This document shows positions 17,295 through 25,522 of a DNA stretch of 64,000 nt, piece after piece. Every line of letters begins with the position of its first letter. Position 1 is the stretch's first letter. Both the position numbers and the translations under genes were made by a program. The notes under the pieces are model-generated. The model saw nothing but the letters and a program-made list of their open reading frames with translations. It was not told the origin of the DNA and searched no databases. The DNA is taken from NCBI RefSeq assembly GCF_018642165.1, contig NZ_JAHHZM010000004.1, positions 397,064 through 461,063 of the forward strand, written 5' to 3'. Source of the stretch: Echinicola shivajiensis (GTDB lineage Bacteria > Bacteroidota > Bacteroidia > Cytophagales > Cyclobacteriaceae).

Positions 17295-18071
17295 ATGGGA
17301 AATTACGTTATCATAGAAAAGCTGGGACGGATAGGCTATGTCATTATGAATAGGCCAGAAAAAAGGAATGCGCTTAATGGAGATATGGTTAAGGGTTTGA
17401 TAGAGGCGTTTGACCAGATCGAAAAGGATAGTGAGGTGAAAGTAGTTGTGTTAAAGGGGGAGGGTAAAGTATTTTGCTCCGGTGCTGATCTGGAGGATAT
17501 CAAGAAGATGCAAGTCAATAGTTTTGAGGAAAACCTGTCAGATAGCGAGCATTTAAAGAGTTTGTTTTATAAGATTTATACTTTTCCGAAAGTGGTTATA
17601 GCCCAGGTTCATGGACATGCTATTGCAGGTGGATGTGGATTAGTTTCGGTATGTGATTTTTCATTTGTAGTTCCTTCTGCTTTTATGGGCTATTCTGAAG
17701 TTCGAATAGGATTTGTTCCTGCCATGGTATTGGTATTTTTGTTGAGAAAAATCGGAGAAGGCGCAGCCAAAAGTTTACTTTTGGGAGGAGAATTGGTGCC
17801 GGGAGAAAAAGCGAGAAAATTAGGCTTGGTAAACGATGTGTTTGAGGCAGAGGAATTGGAAGAGAAAGTGAAAGAATTTGCAGAAGGTTTGGTGAAGCAA
17901 AATGCTGGTCAGTCGTTGGCCCTCACCAAAGAAATGATTGCAAAAGTTCAGGAGATGGGCTTGGAAGAGGCTTTGGATTATGCTGCCCAAATGAATGCCA
18001 AGGCCAGGGAGAATGAAGACTGCAAAAGAGGGATTGCTGCTTTCCTGGAGAAAAAGTCAATTGAGTGGTAA
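17295..18071 (+). CDS. Enoyl-CoA hydratase/isomerase (crotonase) family protein
   Basis: The 258-residue protein is a full-length crotonase: NRPEKRNALN (19-28), the oxyanion-hole segments FCSGADL (60-66) and AGGCGL (111-116), and the C-terminal trimerisation helices. In classical enoyl-CoA hydratase two glutamates (Glu144 and Glu164 of the rat enzyme) act as acid and base. The second is kept here (Glu135 in MGYSEVRIG) but the first is Gly115. Enzymes with one catalytic Glu are usually isomerases, or act on other acyl-CoAs, so a simple hydratase label is unsafe. Its stop codon abuts the recQ start. Confidence 0.85.
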   Translation: MGNYVIIEKLGRIGYVIMNRPEKRNALNGDMVKGLIEAFDQIEKDSEVKVVVLKGEGKVFCSGADLEDIKKMQVNSFEENLSDSEHLKSLFYKIYTFPKVVIAQVHGHAIAGGCGLVSVCDFSFVVPSAFMGYSEVRIGFVPAMVLVFLLRKIGEGAAKSLLLGGELVPGEKARKLGLVNDVFEAEELEEKVKEFAEGLVKQNAGQSLALTKEMIAKVQEMGLEEALDYAAQMNAKARENEDCKRGIAAFLEKKSIEW

Positions 18072-18072
18072 G

Positions 18073-19995
18073 TTGAAAACAAAAGCATTATCTGTATTAA
18101 AAAAAGTCTTCGGTTATGATGATTTCAGGCCGATGCAACAGGAAATTGTCCTTTCTGTAGCCAATGGAAAGGATACTTTGGCTCTGCTTCCAACAGGGGG
18201 AGGGAAATCCATTTGTTTTCAGGTGCCCGCCTTGATGCAAGAAGGAATATGCATTGTGGTCAGTCCCTTGATTGCCTTGATGAAGGACCAGGTAGATAAT
18301 TTGCGACAAAGAGGGATATTGGCAGCAGCCATTTATTCTGGCATGCGCAAAAGAGAAATTGATACCACCTTGGACAATTGCATTTACGGGAATTATAAGT
18401 TCCTGTACGTGTCTCCTGAGCGCCTGCGTACAGATTTATTTATTGAGCGGTTTAAAAAGATGAATGTCAGTTTGGTCGCCATCGATGAAGCGCATTGTAT
18501 TTCGCAATGGGGTTATGATTTTAGGCCTCCATATTTGGAAATAGCAAAATTAAGGGAATATCAACCTGATGTGCCTTTTATAGCACTCACGGCTTCTGCC
18601 ACCCCAAAGGTAAGGGAAGATATTATAGGGAAACTAGGCTTAAGGTCCCCAGGCTTATTTGTGAAATCATTTGCCAGAAAGAACCTGAGTTATTCTGTGA
18701 GGAAGGTGGAAAATAAACTGGAGAAAGCCATTGAAATCCTGAAGAGGGTAAATGGTTCGGCCATTGTTTATGTAAGAAGCAGGAAAGGGTGTAAGGAATT
18801 GGCTGTAGCCTTATATCAACTGGGTATTTCAGCAACATATTACCACGCTGGATTGGACAAAGAAACCCGAGAAGTAAGACAGCTTGACTGGAAAAATAAC
18901 AAAATAAGGGTTATGGTGGCCACCAATGCTTTTGGGATGGGGATTGACAAGCCAGATGTAAGGCTGGTAATCCATGTGGATATGCCCGAGAATTTGGAGA
19001 ATTATTATCAGGAGGCTGGGAGAGCTGGACGTGATGAATGGAAGGCCTTTGCTGTCATACTTTATCATGATCGTGATTTGGAGCTTCTTCAAGAAAGGGC
19101 TGAGCAGGCCTATCCACCTATTGATTTTATAAAAAGGGTCTATCAGAGCTTGGCTAACTATTATAGGATAGCAGTGGGAAGTAGTTTGATGGTCAGCTAT
19201 GATTTTGACATCACGGCATTCACTAATATTTATAATCTTGATGTACTATTGACCTATCACGCCCTTAAGATTCTTCAGGAGGAAGGTATGGTAGAGTTGA
19301 ACGAGGGCTTTTACAGTGCCAGTTCCTTTCATTTTCTGGTGGATCAAAAGGAGCTTTATGGCTATCAAATTGCCCAAGCCAGTTTGGATCCTGTGATCAA
19401 GGTTTTGTTAAGAATGCATGGAGGAGAACTATTTACGGAGTATATCAAAATCCACGAAGAAAAAATAGCCAGTATCCTGAATATGCCTGAAGGGCACGTG
19501 GTAAAGCTCTTGGAGCGGATTGAAAACCTAGGGATAGGAGCTTATAATAAGAAAAAGGACAAGCCGCAGGTGACATTTTTAACGCCACGTTTTGATGCGG
19601 GAAGACTGCCGCTTAACGTAAAGAGAATTGCAGAAAGGCGAGAAAATAGTGTTTCAAAAGCTAAATCCATGGTTCAATATATTGAAAATGGAGTGCTGTG
19701 CAGAACGCTTCAGATTTTGTCCTATTTCGGGGAAGAGAAAGATGAACCTTGTGGTATTTGCGACGTTTGTTTAGAAAACAAAAAGTCCGGCAGTTTTGGT
19801 GGCCATCTTGACGAGATGAGAGTAAGGCTTGTGAAAACTTTAAATACCGGAGCTTTGTTTACCTATAAAGAGCTTTTGTCAGAAGCAGGATTGAGTAACG
19901 AGGATGATGATGCCTTGGAATTGCTTCGACAAATGGAAGAGGAAGGGCTTTTGATAAGCATGGAAGACGGAAGAATAAAGAAAAACGCTGAATGA
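18073..19995 (+). CDS. recQ: ATP-dependent DNA helicase RecQ
   Basis: RecQ unwinds DNA 3' to 5' in recombination and fork repair. The protein has Walker A LPTGGGKSICFQ (39-50), the DEAH box AIDEAHCISQWGYDFR with the aromatic loop, motif VI QEAGRAGRDE, and the zinc cluster C-x16-C-x2-C-x2-C (CRTLQILSYFGEEKDEPCGICDVC region), then a winged-helix RQC part. No HRDC domain follows, so it is a shorter form (about 640 residues). The start is unclear: no ATG lies near the right place; TTG at 18073 gives MKTKALSVLKKVFGYDDFRPMQ, TTG at 18061 adds four residues, and ATG codons at 17995 and 18013 lie inside the crotonase gene. Confidence 0.93.
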   Translation: MKTKALSVLKKVFGYDDFRPMQQEIVLSVANGKDTLALLPTGGGKSICFQVPALMQEGICIVVSPLIALMKDQVDNLRQRGILAAAIYSGMRKREIDTTLDNCIYGNYKFLYVSPERLRTDLFIERFKKMNVSLVAIDEAHCISQWGYDFRPPYLEIAKLREYQPDVPFIALTASATPKVREDIIGKLGLRSPGLFVKSFARKNLSYSVRKVENKLEKAIEILKRVNGSAIVYVRSRKGCKELAVALYQLGISATYYHAGLDKETREVRQLDWKNNKIRVMVATNAFGMGIDKPDVRLVIHVDMPENLENYYQEAGRAGRDEWKAFAVILYHDRDLELLQERAEQAYPPIDFIKRVYQSLANYYRIAVGSSLMVSYDFDITAFTNIYNLDVLLTYHALKILQEEGMVELNEGFYSASSFHFLVDQKELYGYQIAQASLDPVIKVLLRMHGGELFTEYIKIHEEKIASILNMPEGHVVKLLERIENLGIGAYNKKKDKPQVTFLTPRFDAGRLPLNVKRIAERRENSVSKAKSMVQYIENGVLCRTLQILSYFGEEKDEPCGICDVCLENKKSGSFGGHLDEMRVRLVKTLNTGALFTYKELLSEAGLSNEDDDALELLRQMEEEGLLISMEDGRIKKNAE

Positions 19996-20597
19996 CATTT
20001 GTAGAAAATATCTTAAATAAGCTATTCCCAAAGCAAGGTGAAACCATTAGTCATAGGGAAAATGCAACGTACACCGCAGAGGACAAGGCTAGGGTAAGGC
20101 AATGGATGGACTCTGAAGAGGGGCGGAAGTTATTTGAGTCGGTATATTCAAATTACCATTTACAGAAGATAGGAGAAGAGATTAGCCCTGAAATTCAGGT
20201 CTATCGTTCTCCATATGCCAACGGAATTGCTGTTTTTTACGAATTCCCATTCAATTCTGAAAATTTTTACCAACTTTTCTTTGCTTTTGGCGAACGAATG
20301 TTAGATTTAGGATATGATCGCGTGAGTATTGAACGATCTGTTCAAGAAAAGAAACAGGGAATCAATATTACGGAGAAACAATACCTTAAGCCCAAGCCAA
20401 CCTTAATGGCGGATCAAACGGACCAGCTTTTTGGGAATGTTACGATAGAAAAAGTGTTGGTCAATCACCAACCTCAAATGATCAAAATCCTGGTTACGGT
20501 TTATTCTGATAGACTGTATACAAAAGCCAAATCGTTTGATTCCTTTATTGAAGCAATGTTTAATTACCCTACTAAAAATGAACAGAGAAGGACTTAA
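19992..20597 (+). CDS. Conserved protein of unknown function downstream of recQ
   Basis: The 201-residue soluble protein is not recognised. It overlaps recQ by four bases (ATGA), so it is translationally coupled to it, and its end overlaps the NUDIX gene by 20 bases. It has no signal peptide or membrane segment. Visible traits are a helical N-terminal half (AEDKARVRQWMDSEEGRKLFESVYSNYHLQK) and a beta-rich C-terminal half (IKILVTVYSDRLYTKAKSFDSFIEAMF). The coupling suggests a cytoplasmic role, but no activity can be read from it. Confidence 0.65.
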   Translation: MTFVENILNKLFPKQGETISHRENATYTAEDKARVRQWMDSEEGRKLFESVYSNYHLQKIGEEISPEIQVYRSPYANGIAVFYEFPFNSENFYQLFFAFGERMLDLGYDRVSIERSVQEKKQGINITEKQYLKPKPTLMADQTDQLFGNVTIEKVLVNHQPQMIKILVTVYSDRLYTKAKSFDSFIEAMFNYPTKNEQRRT

Positions 20598-21129
20598 GAA
20601 AATACTTAACAATTATCGGACACCTTTTGAGGAAGAAACATCCTTTATCAATGACTTCATGGCACTTACTGATGACCCTTTGGCCTTTTCCAGGGAAAGG
20701 GAGGAAGGGCACTTTACTGCCTCAGCTTGGATCGTGAATAAAACCAGGACCCATGCGCTTTTGACCCATCATAGAAAATTGAACCGCTGGTTGCAGTTGG
20801 GAGGTCATGCCGATGGAAATGAAAACTTGATGGAAGTGGCTATGACAGAGGCCAAGGAGGAAAGTGGCTTGATCTCTTTAAAGCTGGTAGACACTTTTAT
20901 TTTTGATATAGACAAGCATCTGATTCCTGCTAATGCCAAAGATCAGCAGCATTATCATTATGATGTACGCTTTTTGGTGGAGGCAGCGATGGATGAGCCT
21001 TTGACCATCAGTGAGGAAAGCAAAGATTTGGCTTGGGTTAGTTTTGAAACGGTTCCTGATGTCGTTAACAGTAATGATTCCATTATTAGGATGTTAGAAA
21101 AAACCAGCAAATCAGAATTGGTTTATTAA
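20578..21129 (+). CDS. NUDIX hydrolase
   Basis: I start at ATG 20578 (MNREGLKKILNNY), 20 bases inside the preceding gene, giving 183 residues. The NUDIX box (G-x5-E-x7-REUxEExGU) is present as GHADGNENLMEVAMTEAKEESGL with the EE pair that binds metal, but the usual Arg is Thr. WLQLGGHADGNEN and HYHYDVRFLVEA are typical of the ADP-ribose or nucleotide-phosphate hydrolases of this size. NUDIX enzymes cleave nucleoside diphosphates linked to another moiety; the substrate is not predictable here. Confidence 0.88.
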   Translation: MNREGLKKILNNYRTPFEEETSFINDFMALTDDPLAFSREREEGHFTASAWIVNKTRTHALLTHHRKLNRWLQLGGHADGNENLMEVAMTEAKEESGLISLKLVDTFIFDIDKHLIPANAKDQQHYHYDVRFLVEAAMDEPLTISEESKDLAWVSFETVPDVVNSNDSIIRMLEKTSKSELVY

Positions 21130-21275
21130 ATTCCCGCCTATTTCTAATTCCTGTTTAATGAAATTTACGGCTGGGGTCTGGTTATTTTCGAATGACGGTA
21201 ATCAGTTGATTATAAGTGGCTGTTAGATATTTGGTAAAGATTAAACTAATAGTCTGCCAGATCATTTATAATTCT

Positions 21276-21283
21276 TATCTTTG
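21276..21283 (+). promoter_or_regulatory. Candidate -7 box for the TPR lipoprotein / sua5 transcript
   Basis: TATCTTTG fits TAnnTTTG and lies 19 bases before the GTG at 21302. Its position favours GTG 21302 over the TTG at 21281, which overlaps the box. No clear -33 element is visible. Confidence 0.45.
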
Positions 21284-21301
21284 TCTGAAAAATTACCAAA
21301 A

Positions 21302-22018
21302 GTGAGAAAATTACTAATATTGCCTTTGCTCATAGTGATGTGTTGGGCTTGTGCTCCTTCTGAACAGGAACTGTACGATGCAGGTATCAAAGAATTGCAA
21401 AGTGGGAATTATACTGAAGCGATCAGTTACTTTGATAAAGTGATCGCTAAAAATTCAGAAAATACCGCAGCACATAATGCAAGGGGGGTAGCTTTTTTTG
21501 AACTGGAAAAATGGGATGAAGCAATAGCTGCATTTCAGATCTCTATGGAAATTGATTCTACTTCCTATAAGCCATATTTGAATTTAGGCAATGCATTCCT
21601 TGAGAAAAAGGAGTTCAAAAATGCAGTCAAGAACTATAATATGGCTAGCTCTCTTGATCCCAATCAAACAGATATTTATTATAACCGTGGCCTGGCACTG
21701 CTAGGCATGGAGCAATATGAAGATGCTATACTGGATTTTGATATGGCCTTACAGGTGGATCCAAATCAGGTTTTGGTACATTTTAACCGAGCAAAAGCCC
21801 TATTGGGCAACAATAATCCCTTAGAAGCCATCAATGCTCTTGAAAAAGCTGTTGCGCTTGATGACCAAAATGGCCCTGCTTTTTATCTTCTTGGAGTTAC
21901 ACAAATGAGTGCTCTAGGCAAAAAAGAAGAAGGCTGTATGCATCTGAAAAGGGCCTTGAGCCTTGGATATACAGATGCTAAGGAATGGATTGATGAATTT
22001 TGTGATACGGATTCTTAA
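21302..22018 (+). CDS. TPR-repeat lipoprotein
   Basis: The 238-residue protein begins at GTG with MRKLLILPLLIVMCWACAPSEQ, a lipoprotein signal; the acylated Cys is probably the one in CWAC. Five tetratricopeptide repeats follow (for example ELYDAGIKELQSGNYTEAISYFDKVI, TAAHNARGVAFFELEKWDEAIAAFQISM, and TDIYYNRGLALLGMEQYEDAILDFDMAL), ending in a short repeat with CMHLKRALSLGY. TPR arrays bind proteins; the target is unknown. The sua5 ATG overlaps the stop codon by one base, so the two are co-translated. Confidence 0.85.
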   Translation: MRKLLILPLLIVMCWACAPSEQELYDAGIKELQSGNYTEAISYFDKVIAKNSENTAAHNARGVAFFELEKWDEAIAAFQISMEIDSTSYKPYLNLGNAFLEKKEFKNAVKNYNMASSLDPNQTDIYYNRGLALLGMEQYEDAILDFDMALQVDPNQVLVHFNRAKALLGNNNPLEAINALEKAVALDDQNGPAFYLLGVTQMSALGKKEEGCMHLKRALSLGYTDAKEWIDEFCDTDS

Positions 22019-22980
22019 TGACAACAATCGGAAAAGATATTATCAATGCAAAGGAGATCCTAGAAGCAGGAGATCTAGTAGGAATACCTACTGAAACGGT
22101 TTATGGTCTGGCCGGAAATGCCTTAAACCCCCAAGCAGTTAGTAAGATTTTTGAAACCAAAAACAGGCCAAGCTTTGATCCACTGATTGTGCATACAGGC
22201 AGTGTGGATCAGATAGCATCTTATACTACCGGATTGTTGCCAGAGCTGGCCGAATTGGCTGATAGGTTTTGGCCAGGTCCACTTACCTTATTGTTACCCA
22301 AAAAAGACATTGTTCCTGATTTGGTAACAAGTGGCCTGGAGCAGGTGGCAGTTAGGGTGCCAAGTCATCCTTTGACAAGAGAGTTATTATTATCCCTTGA
22401 TTTTCCTTTGGCTGCGCCAAGTGCCAATCCATTTGGTTATATTAGCCCGACCCAAGCCTCTCATGTAGTAGATCAGCTTGAAGGTAAGATTCCTTATGTG
22501 CTGGACGGAGGAAAGTGTGAAGTAGGTTTAGAAAGTACAATTGTTGGGGTCGAAGATGGTCAAATTACTATTTATAGACTAGGGGGAGTGGAAGTGTCTG
22601 CTATCAAGGAAGTGGTAGGAAATGTGTTGATATTGCCACAGTCAAGCAGCAATCCTAAATCACCTGGGATGTTGAAAAGTCATTACGCGCCAAGGAAGCC
22701 ATTTGTTTTAGGAGAATTGGATCAGTTGGTGCCCTATTATTTGGATAAGGGGAAGAAATTTGGTGTTTTGAGTTTTCAGAAAGCTTACGAGGGGGTTGCT
22801 GATGAGGATCAAATTGTGCTTAGTGAGCGAGGGGATTTTAAAGAAGCTGCACAGCAACTGTTTGCTGCTATGCGATACTTGGACCAACAGGATGTGTCTT
22901 TGATTTTGTCCGAGGAACTACCTGAGAAGGGGCTTGGAAAAGCAATCAATGACCGCCTGAGAAGGGCTTCAGCCAAATAG
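22018..22980 (+). CDS. L-threonylcarbamoyladenylate synthase, long Sua5 type
   Basis: The enzyme makes threonylcarbamoyl-AMP from threonine, bicarbonate and ATP for the universal t6A37 modification of ANN-reading tRNAs. The 320-residue protein has the YrdC fold (about 10-200) with IPTETVYGLAGNA, KNRPSFDPLIVH, RVPSHP and AAPSANPFGYISPTQASHV, followed by the Sua5 C-terminal domain after the linker SPGMLKSHYAPRKP (about 221-234). The presence of both domains makes it the long Sua5 (TsaC2) type. It shares one base with the TPR gene stop. Confidence 0.93.
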   Translation: MTTIGKDIINAKEILEAGDLVGIPTETVYGLAGNALNPQAVSKIFETKNRPSFDPLIVHTGSVDQIASYTTGLLPELAELADRFWPGPLTLLLPKKDIVPDLVTSGLEQVAVRVPSHPLTRELLLSLDFPLAAPSANPFGYISPTQASHVVDQLEGKIPYVLDGGKCEVGLESTIVGVEDGQITIYRLGGVEVSAIKEVVGNVLILPQSSSNPKSPGMLKSHYAPRKPFVLGELDQLVPYYLDKGKKFGVLSFQKAYEGVADEDQIVLSERGDFKEAAQQLFAAMRYLDQQDVSLILSEELPEKGLGKAINDRLRRASAK

Positions 22981-23034
22981 AATTATTGCAAATAGAATTA
23001 GAAATTAAAAAATCATATTAAAACCTATTTAACC

Positions 23035-24234
23035 ATGAACAGTAGGATAAAATCTGTTGATAACCTTAGCTTTGAAGGTAAAAAAGCCCTAGTAAGAGTG
23101 GATTTTAATGTTCCATTGGACGGTGATTTCAATGTAACAGATGATACCAGGATCCAGGCAGCTTTGCCAACCATCAATAAAATATTGAATGATGGTGGTG
23201 CAGTGATATTGATGTCTCACCTTGGTCGTCCAAAAGAAGGACCTGAGGACAAATTCTCTCTAAAGCATATTTTGTTGGATTTGGAAAAGGCTTTGGACCG
23301 TCCTGTAAAATTTGCTCCTGATTGTGTTGGAGATGAAGCAAAGCAATTGGCAACAGCTCTTAAAGGAGGTGAAGTTTTACTTTTGGAAAATTTAAGATTC
23401 TACAAAGAAGAAACTAAAGGTGATGCTGAGTTTGCAAAGCAATTGGCTAGCCTTGGAGATATTTATGTAAATGATGCCTTCGGTACCGCTCACCGTGCGC
23501 ATGCTTCTACAGCTATTGTAGCAGATTATTTCAATGATAAAGTATGTGGTTATTTGATGCTATCTGAATTGGAAAATGCCGATAAGGTATTGGGCAATCC
23601 AGTTAGACCATTCACTGCAATCATGGGTGGAGCTAAAATCTCTGATAAAATCTTGATCATTGAGAAATTGATGGACAAAGTGGATAACCTGATCATCGGT
23701 GGAGGTATGTCTTATACTTTCGCTAAAGCAAAAGGAGGTACCATTGGTGATTCTTTATTAGAAGAAGATAAAATGCCATTGACACTTGAATTGGTAGAAA
23801 AAGCTAAGGCAAAGGGTGTAAACCTTTATTTGCCTTTGGATAATGTGATCTCTACTGATTTTGCCAATGATGCTGAGCAAGGAACGTCTAAGAGCGGTCA
23901 AATTCCTGACGGCTGGATGGGATTGGATATTGGAGAAGAAACTCGCGCGCTCTTTGCGGATGTAGTTAAGAAATCTAAGACTATACTTTGGAATGGCCCA
24001 ATGGGAGTATTTGAAATGTCTAGCTTCGACAAGGGAACCAAAGCTATTGCTGATGCAGTAGTTGAAGCGACCAAGGAAGGAGCATTTAGTTTGATCGGTG
24101 GTGGTGATTCTGCCGCTGCGGTGAACAAATTTGGACTAGGCGAAGATGTTTCCTTTGTGTCGACTGGAGGTGGTGCTTTGCTTGAATATATGGAAGGTAA
24201 AGAGCTACCAGGTGTAAAAGCTTTGGAACCTTAA
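23035..24234 (+). CDS. pgk: Phosphoglycerate kinase
   Basis: Pgk transfers the acyl phosphate of 1,3-bisphosphoglycerate to ADP in glycolysis. All landmarks are present in 399 residues: [10 protein letters not shown] (21-30), [29 protein letters not shown], the hinge and nucleotide-binding [20 protein letters not shown], and the closing [13 protein letters not shown]...[19 protein letters not shown]. The gene has its own strong terminator at 24266-24293. Its start codon is 55 bases past sua5, too far for coupling, so it may have its own promoter in the AT-rich spacer. Confidence 0.98.
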   Translation: MNSRIKSVDNLSFEGKKALVRVDFNVPLDGDFNVTDDTRIQAALPTINKILNDGGAVILMSHLGRPKEGPEDKFSLKHILLDLEKALDRPVKFAPDCVGDEAKQLATALKGGEVLLLENLRFYKEETKGDAEFAKQLASLGDIYVNDAFGTAHRAHASTAIVADYFNDKVCGYLMLSELENADKVLGNPVRPFTAIMGGAKISDKILIIEKLMDKVDNLIIGGGMSYTFAKAKGGTIGDSLLEEDKMPLTLELVEKAKAKGVNLYLPLDNVISTDFANDAEQGTSKSGQIPDGWMGLDIGEETRALFADVVKKSKTILWNGPMGVFEMSSFDKGTKAIADAVVEATKEGAFSLIGGGDSAAAVNKFGLGEDVSFVSTGGGALLEYMEGKELPGVKALEP

Positions 24235-24265
24235 GGGCTAAAAAATAGTAACTATAAACTGTTAG

Positions 24266-24293
24266 GGCTGTCTCAAAAGAGGCAGCCTTTTTT
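24266..24293 (+). terminator. pgk: Intrinsic terminator of pgk
   Basis: GGCTGTCTC (24266-24274) pairs with GAGGCAGCC (24279-24287) over an AAAA loop, with one G-T pair, and is followed by six T residues. It lies 31 bases past the pgk stop. Confidence 0.9.
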
Positions 24294-24317
24294 GTGCTAA
24301 TACACTGATCATATGAT

Positions 24318-24680
24318 TTAATATTTTAACCTCACAGGAACAACTCCTTCTTGGATCATATTGATTTTTCTGGCTGCTTTTTTTGAAAGATCGATTACCC
24401 GACCAGAAACAAAAGGACCTCTATCATTAATTCTGACTTTCACGGTTTTCCCGTTTTGAAGGTTTTCTACTTTGACCAGGGTGCCAAAGGGCAGGGTTCT
24501 GTGAGCAGCTGTTAATTCACTTGGTCTATAACGTTCTCCACTTGCAGTTTTTCTTCCGTTAAATTTATTGGCGTAATAGCTGGCAAGACCCTTCTCGCTT
24601 CTGCTGCCTTTATGAGAAATACTGGCACAAGAGCTGAGTAGGAATATGACTATTATTAAAAGGTTGAACTCTTTTTTCAT
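24318..24680 (-). CDS. RlpA-like septal ring lytic transglycosylase lipoprotein
   Basis: Starting at ATG 24680 gives 120 residues with a lipoprotein signal ([18 protein letters not shown], Cys18). The double-psi beta-barrel follows: [40 protein letters not shown], and [22 protein letters not shown], with the catalytic-type residues His-Arg-Thr-Leu-Pro-Phe-Gly and Asn-Asp-Arg-Gly-Pro-Phe. RlpA enzymes cleave denuded glycan strands. The SPOR domain found at the C-terminus of E. coli RlpA is missing, so septal targeting must be by other means. The gene follows yaaA on the same strand. Confidence 0.9.
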   Translation of the reverse strand: MKKEFNLLIIVIFLLSSCASISHKGSRSEKGLASYYANKFNGRKTASGERYRPSELTAAHRTLPFGTLVKVENLQNGKTVKVRINDRGPFVSGRVIDLSKKAARKINMIQEGVVPVRLKY

Positions 24681-24765
24681 TGATAAAAGGGAATACAATA
24701 CTAAGGCCAGCAGGTTCTACAAAGTGCTTCTCCGCTGGCCTTACTTGAGTTAGGACTTCAATTAC

Positions 24766-25518
24766 TTATCTAACGAAGATCCATTCATTTTCCTTGCTTT
24801 GAGGGGCAGAAAATTCATAGCCATCTACATTGAAGAGCTTGATTTGCTCGGGATCAGTAATCCGATTTTTGATGATATAGTCTGCCATTAATCCCCTGGC
24901 CTGCTTGGCAAAGATGCCGATTATTTTATACTTGCCATCCCTATGTTCTTTGAAGTTAACATCTATTATGCGTGATTTTAATGCCTTTTTATCAACGGCT
25001 TTTGCATATTCCTGCGAAGCCAGATTAACTATTGGTTGCCCCTTTGATAGCTCATTGAGTGCTTTAGAAATCTTTGTTCCCCAGTATTCATAGAGGTTTT
25101 TCCCTTTTTTATTTACTAGCGAAATACCCATTTCTAATCTATAAGGCTGTATTAGATCCATTGGCTTTAGCAAACCATAAAGTCCTGAAAGAATCCTAAG
25201 GTGCTCCTGCGCAAAGTTCAGGTCCTCTTTTGAATAATTTTCTACATCCATGCTTTTATAAACATCTCCTTTGAAGGCCAAAAGTGCTTGCTTGGAATTT
25301 TCCGGGTTAAAGTCAGCACTGAAATTTTGGTACCTTTTCTCATTGAGTTGGGCGATGTTTTCGCTTACTTTCATCAACTTTTGTATGTCTGAAGCGGACT
25401 TTTTTTTCATGATGGATACCAAGGCTTTGATATCAGATTTAAAATCAGGCTGGGAGGCCAAGGAAACGTCGGTGGTGCTAAGGTCCAGGGTCTTTGCTGG
25501 CGATATTATTGCAATCAT
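24766..25518 (-). CDS. yaaA: Peroxide stress protein YaaA (UPF0246)
   Basis: The family begins MIAIISPAKTLDLS; I therefore use ATG 25518 (250 residues) over the TTG twelve bases upstream. Diagnostic segments are RYQNFSADFNPENSKQALLAFKGDVYKSMD, FAQEHLRILSGLYGLLKPMDLIQPYRLEMG, WGTKISKALN, and the helix-hairpin-helix-like end. YaaA lowers DNA damage from hydrogen peroxide, probably by binding DNA and limiting free iron. Its ATG lies just four bases after the stop of the giant secreted-protein gene, so the two may be co-transcribed, although the functions look unrelated. Confidence 0.95.
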   Translation of the reverse strand: MIAIISPAKTLDLSTTDVSLASQPDFKSDIKALVSIMKKKSASDIQKLMKVSENIAQLNEKRYQNFSADFNPENSKQALLAFKGDVYKSMDVENYSKEDLNFAQEHLRILSGLYGLLKPMDLIQPYRLEMGISLVNKKGKNLYEYWGTKISKALNELSKGQPIVNLASQEYAKAVDKKALKSRIIDVNFKEHRDGKYKIIGIFAKQARGLMADYIIKNRITDPEQIKLFNVDGYEFSAPQSKENEWIFVR

Positions 25519-25522
25519 ATTT

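Noticed and set aside
17995..18072. A possible fusion or frameshift between the crotonase and RecQ genes
   Set aside because: The RecQ frame is open upstream into the crotonase gene, but the upstream residues (MPRPGRMKTAKEG) are not RecQ-like; separate genes with a TTG start explain the data.
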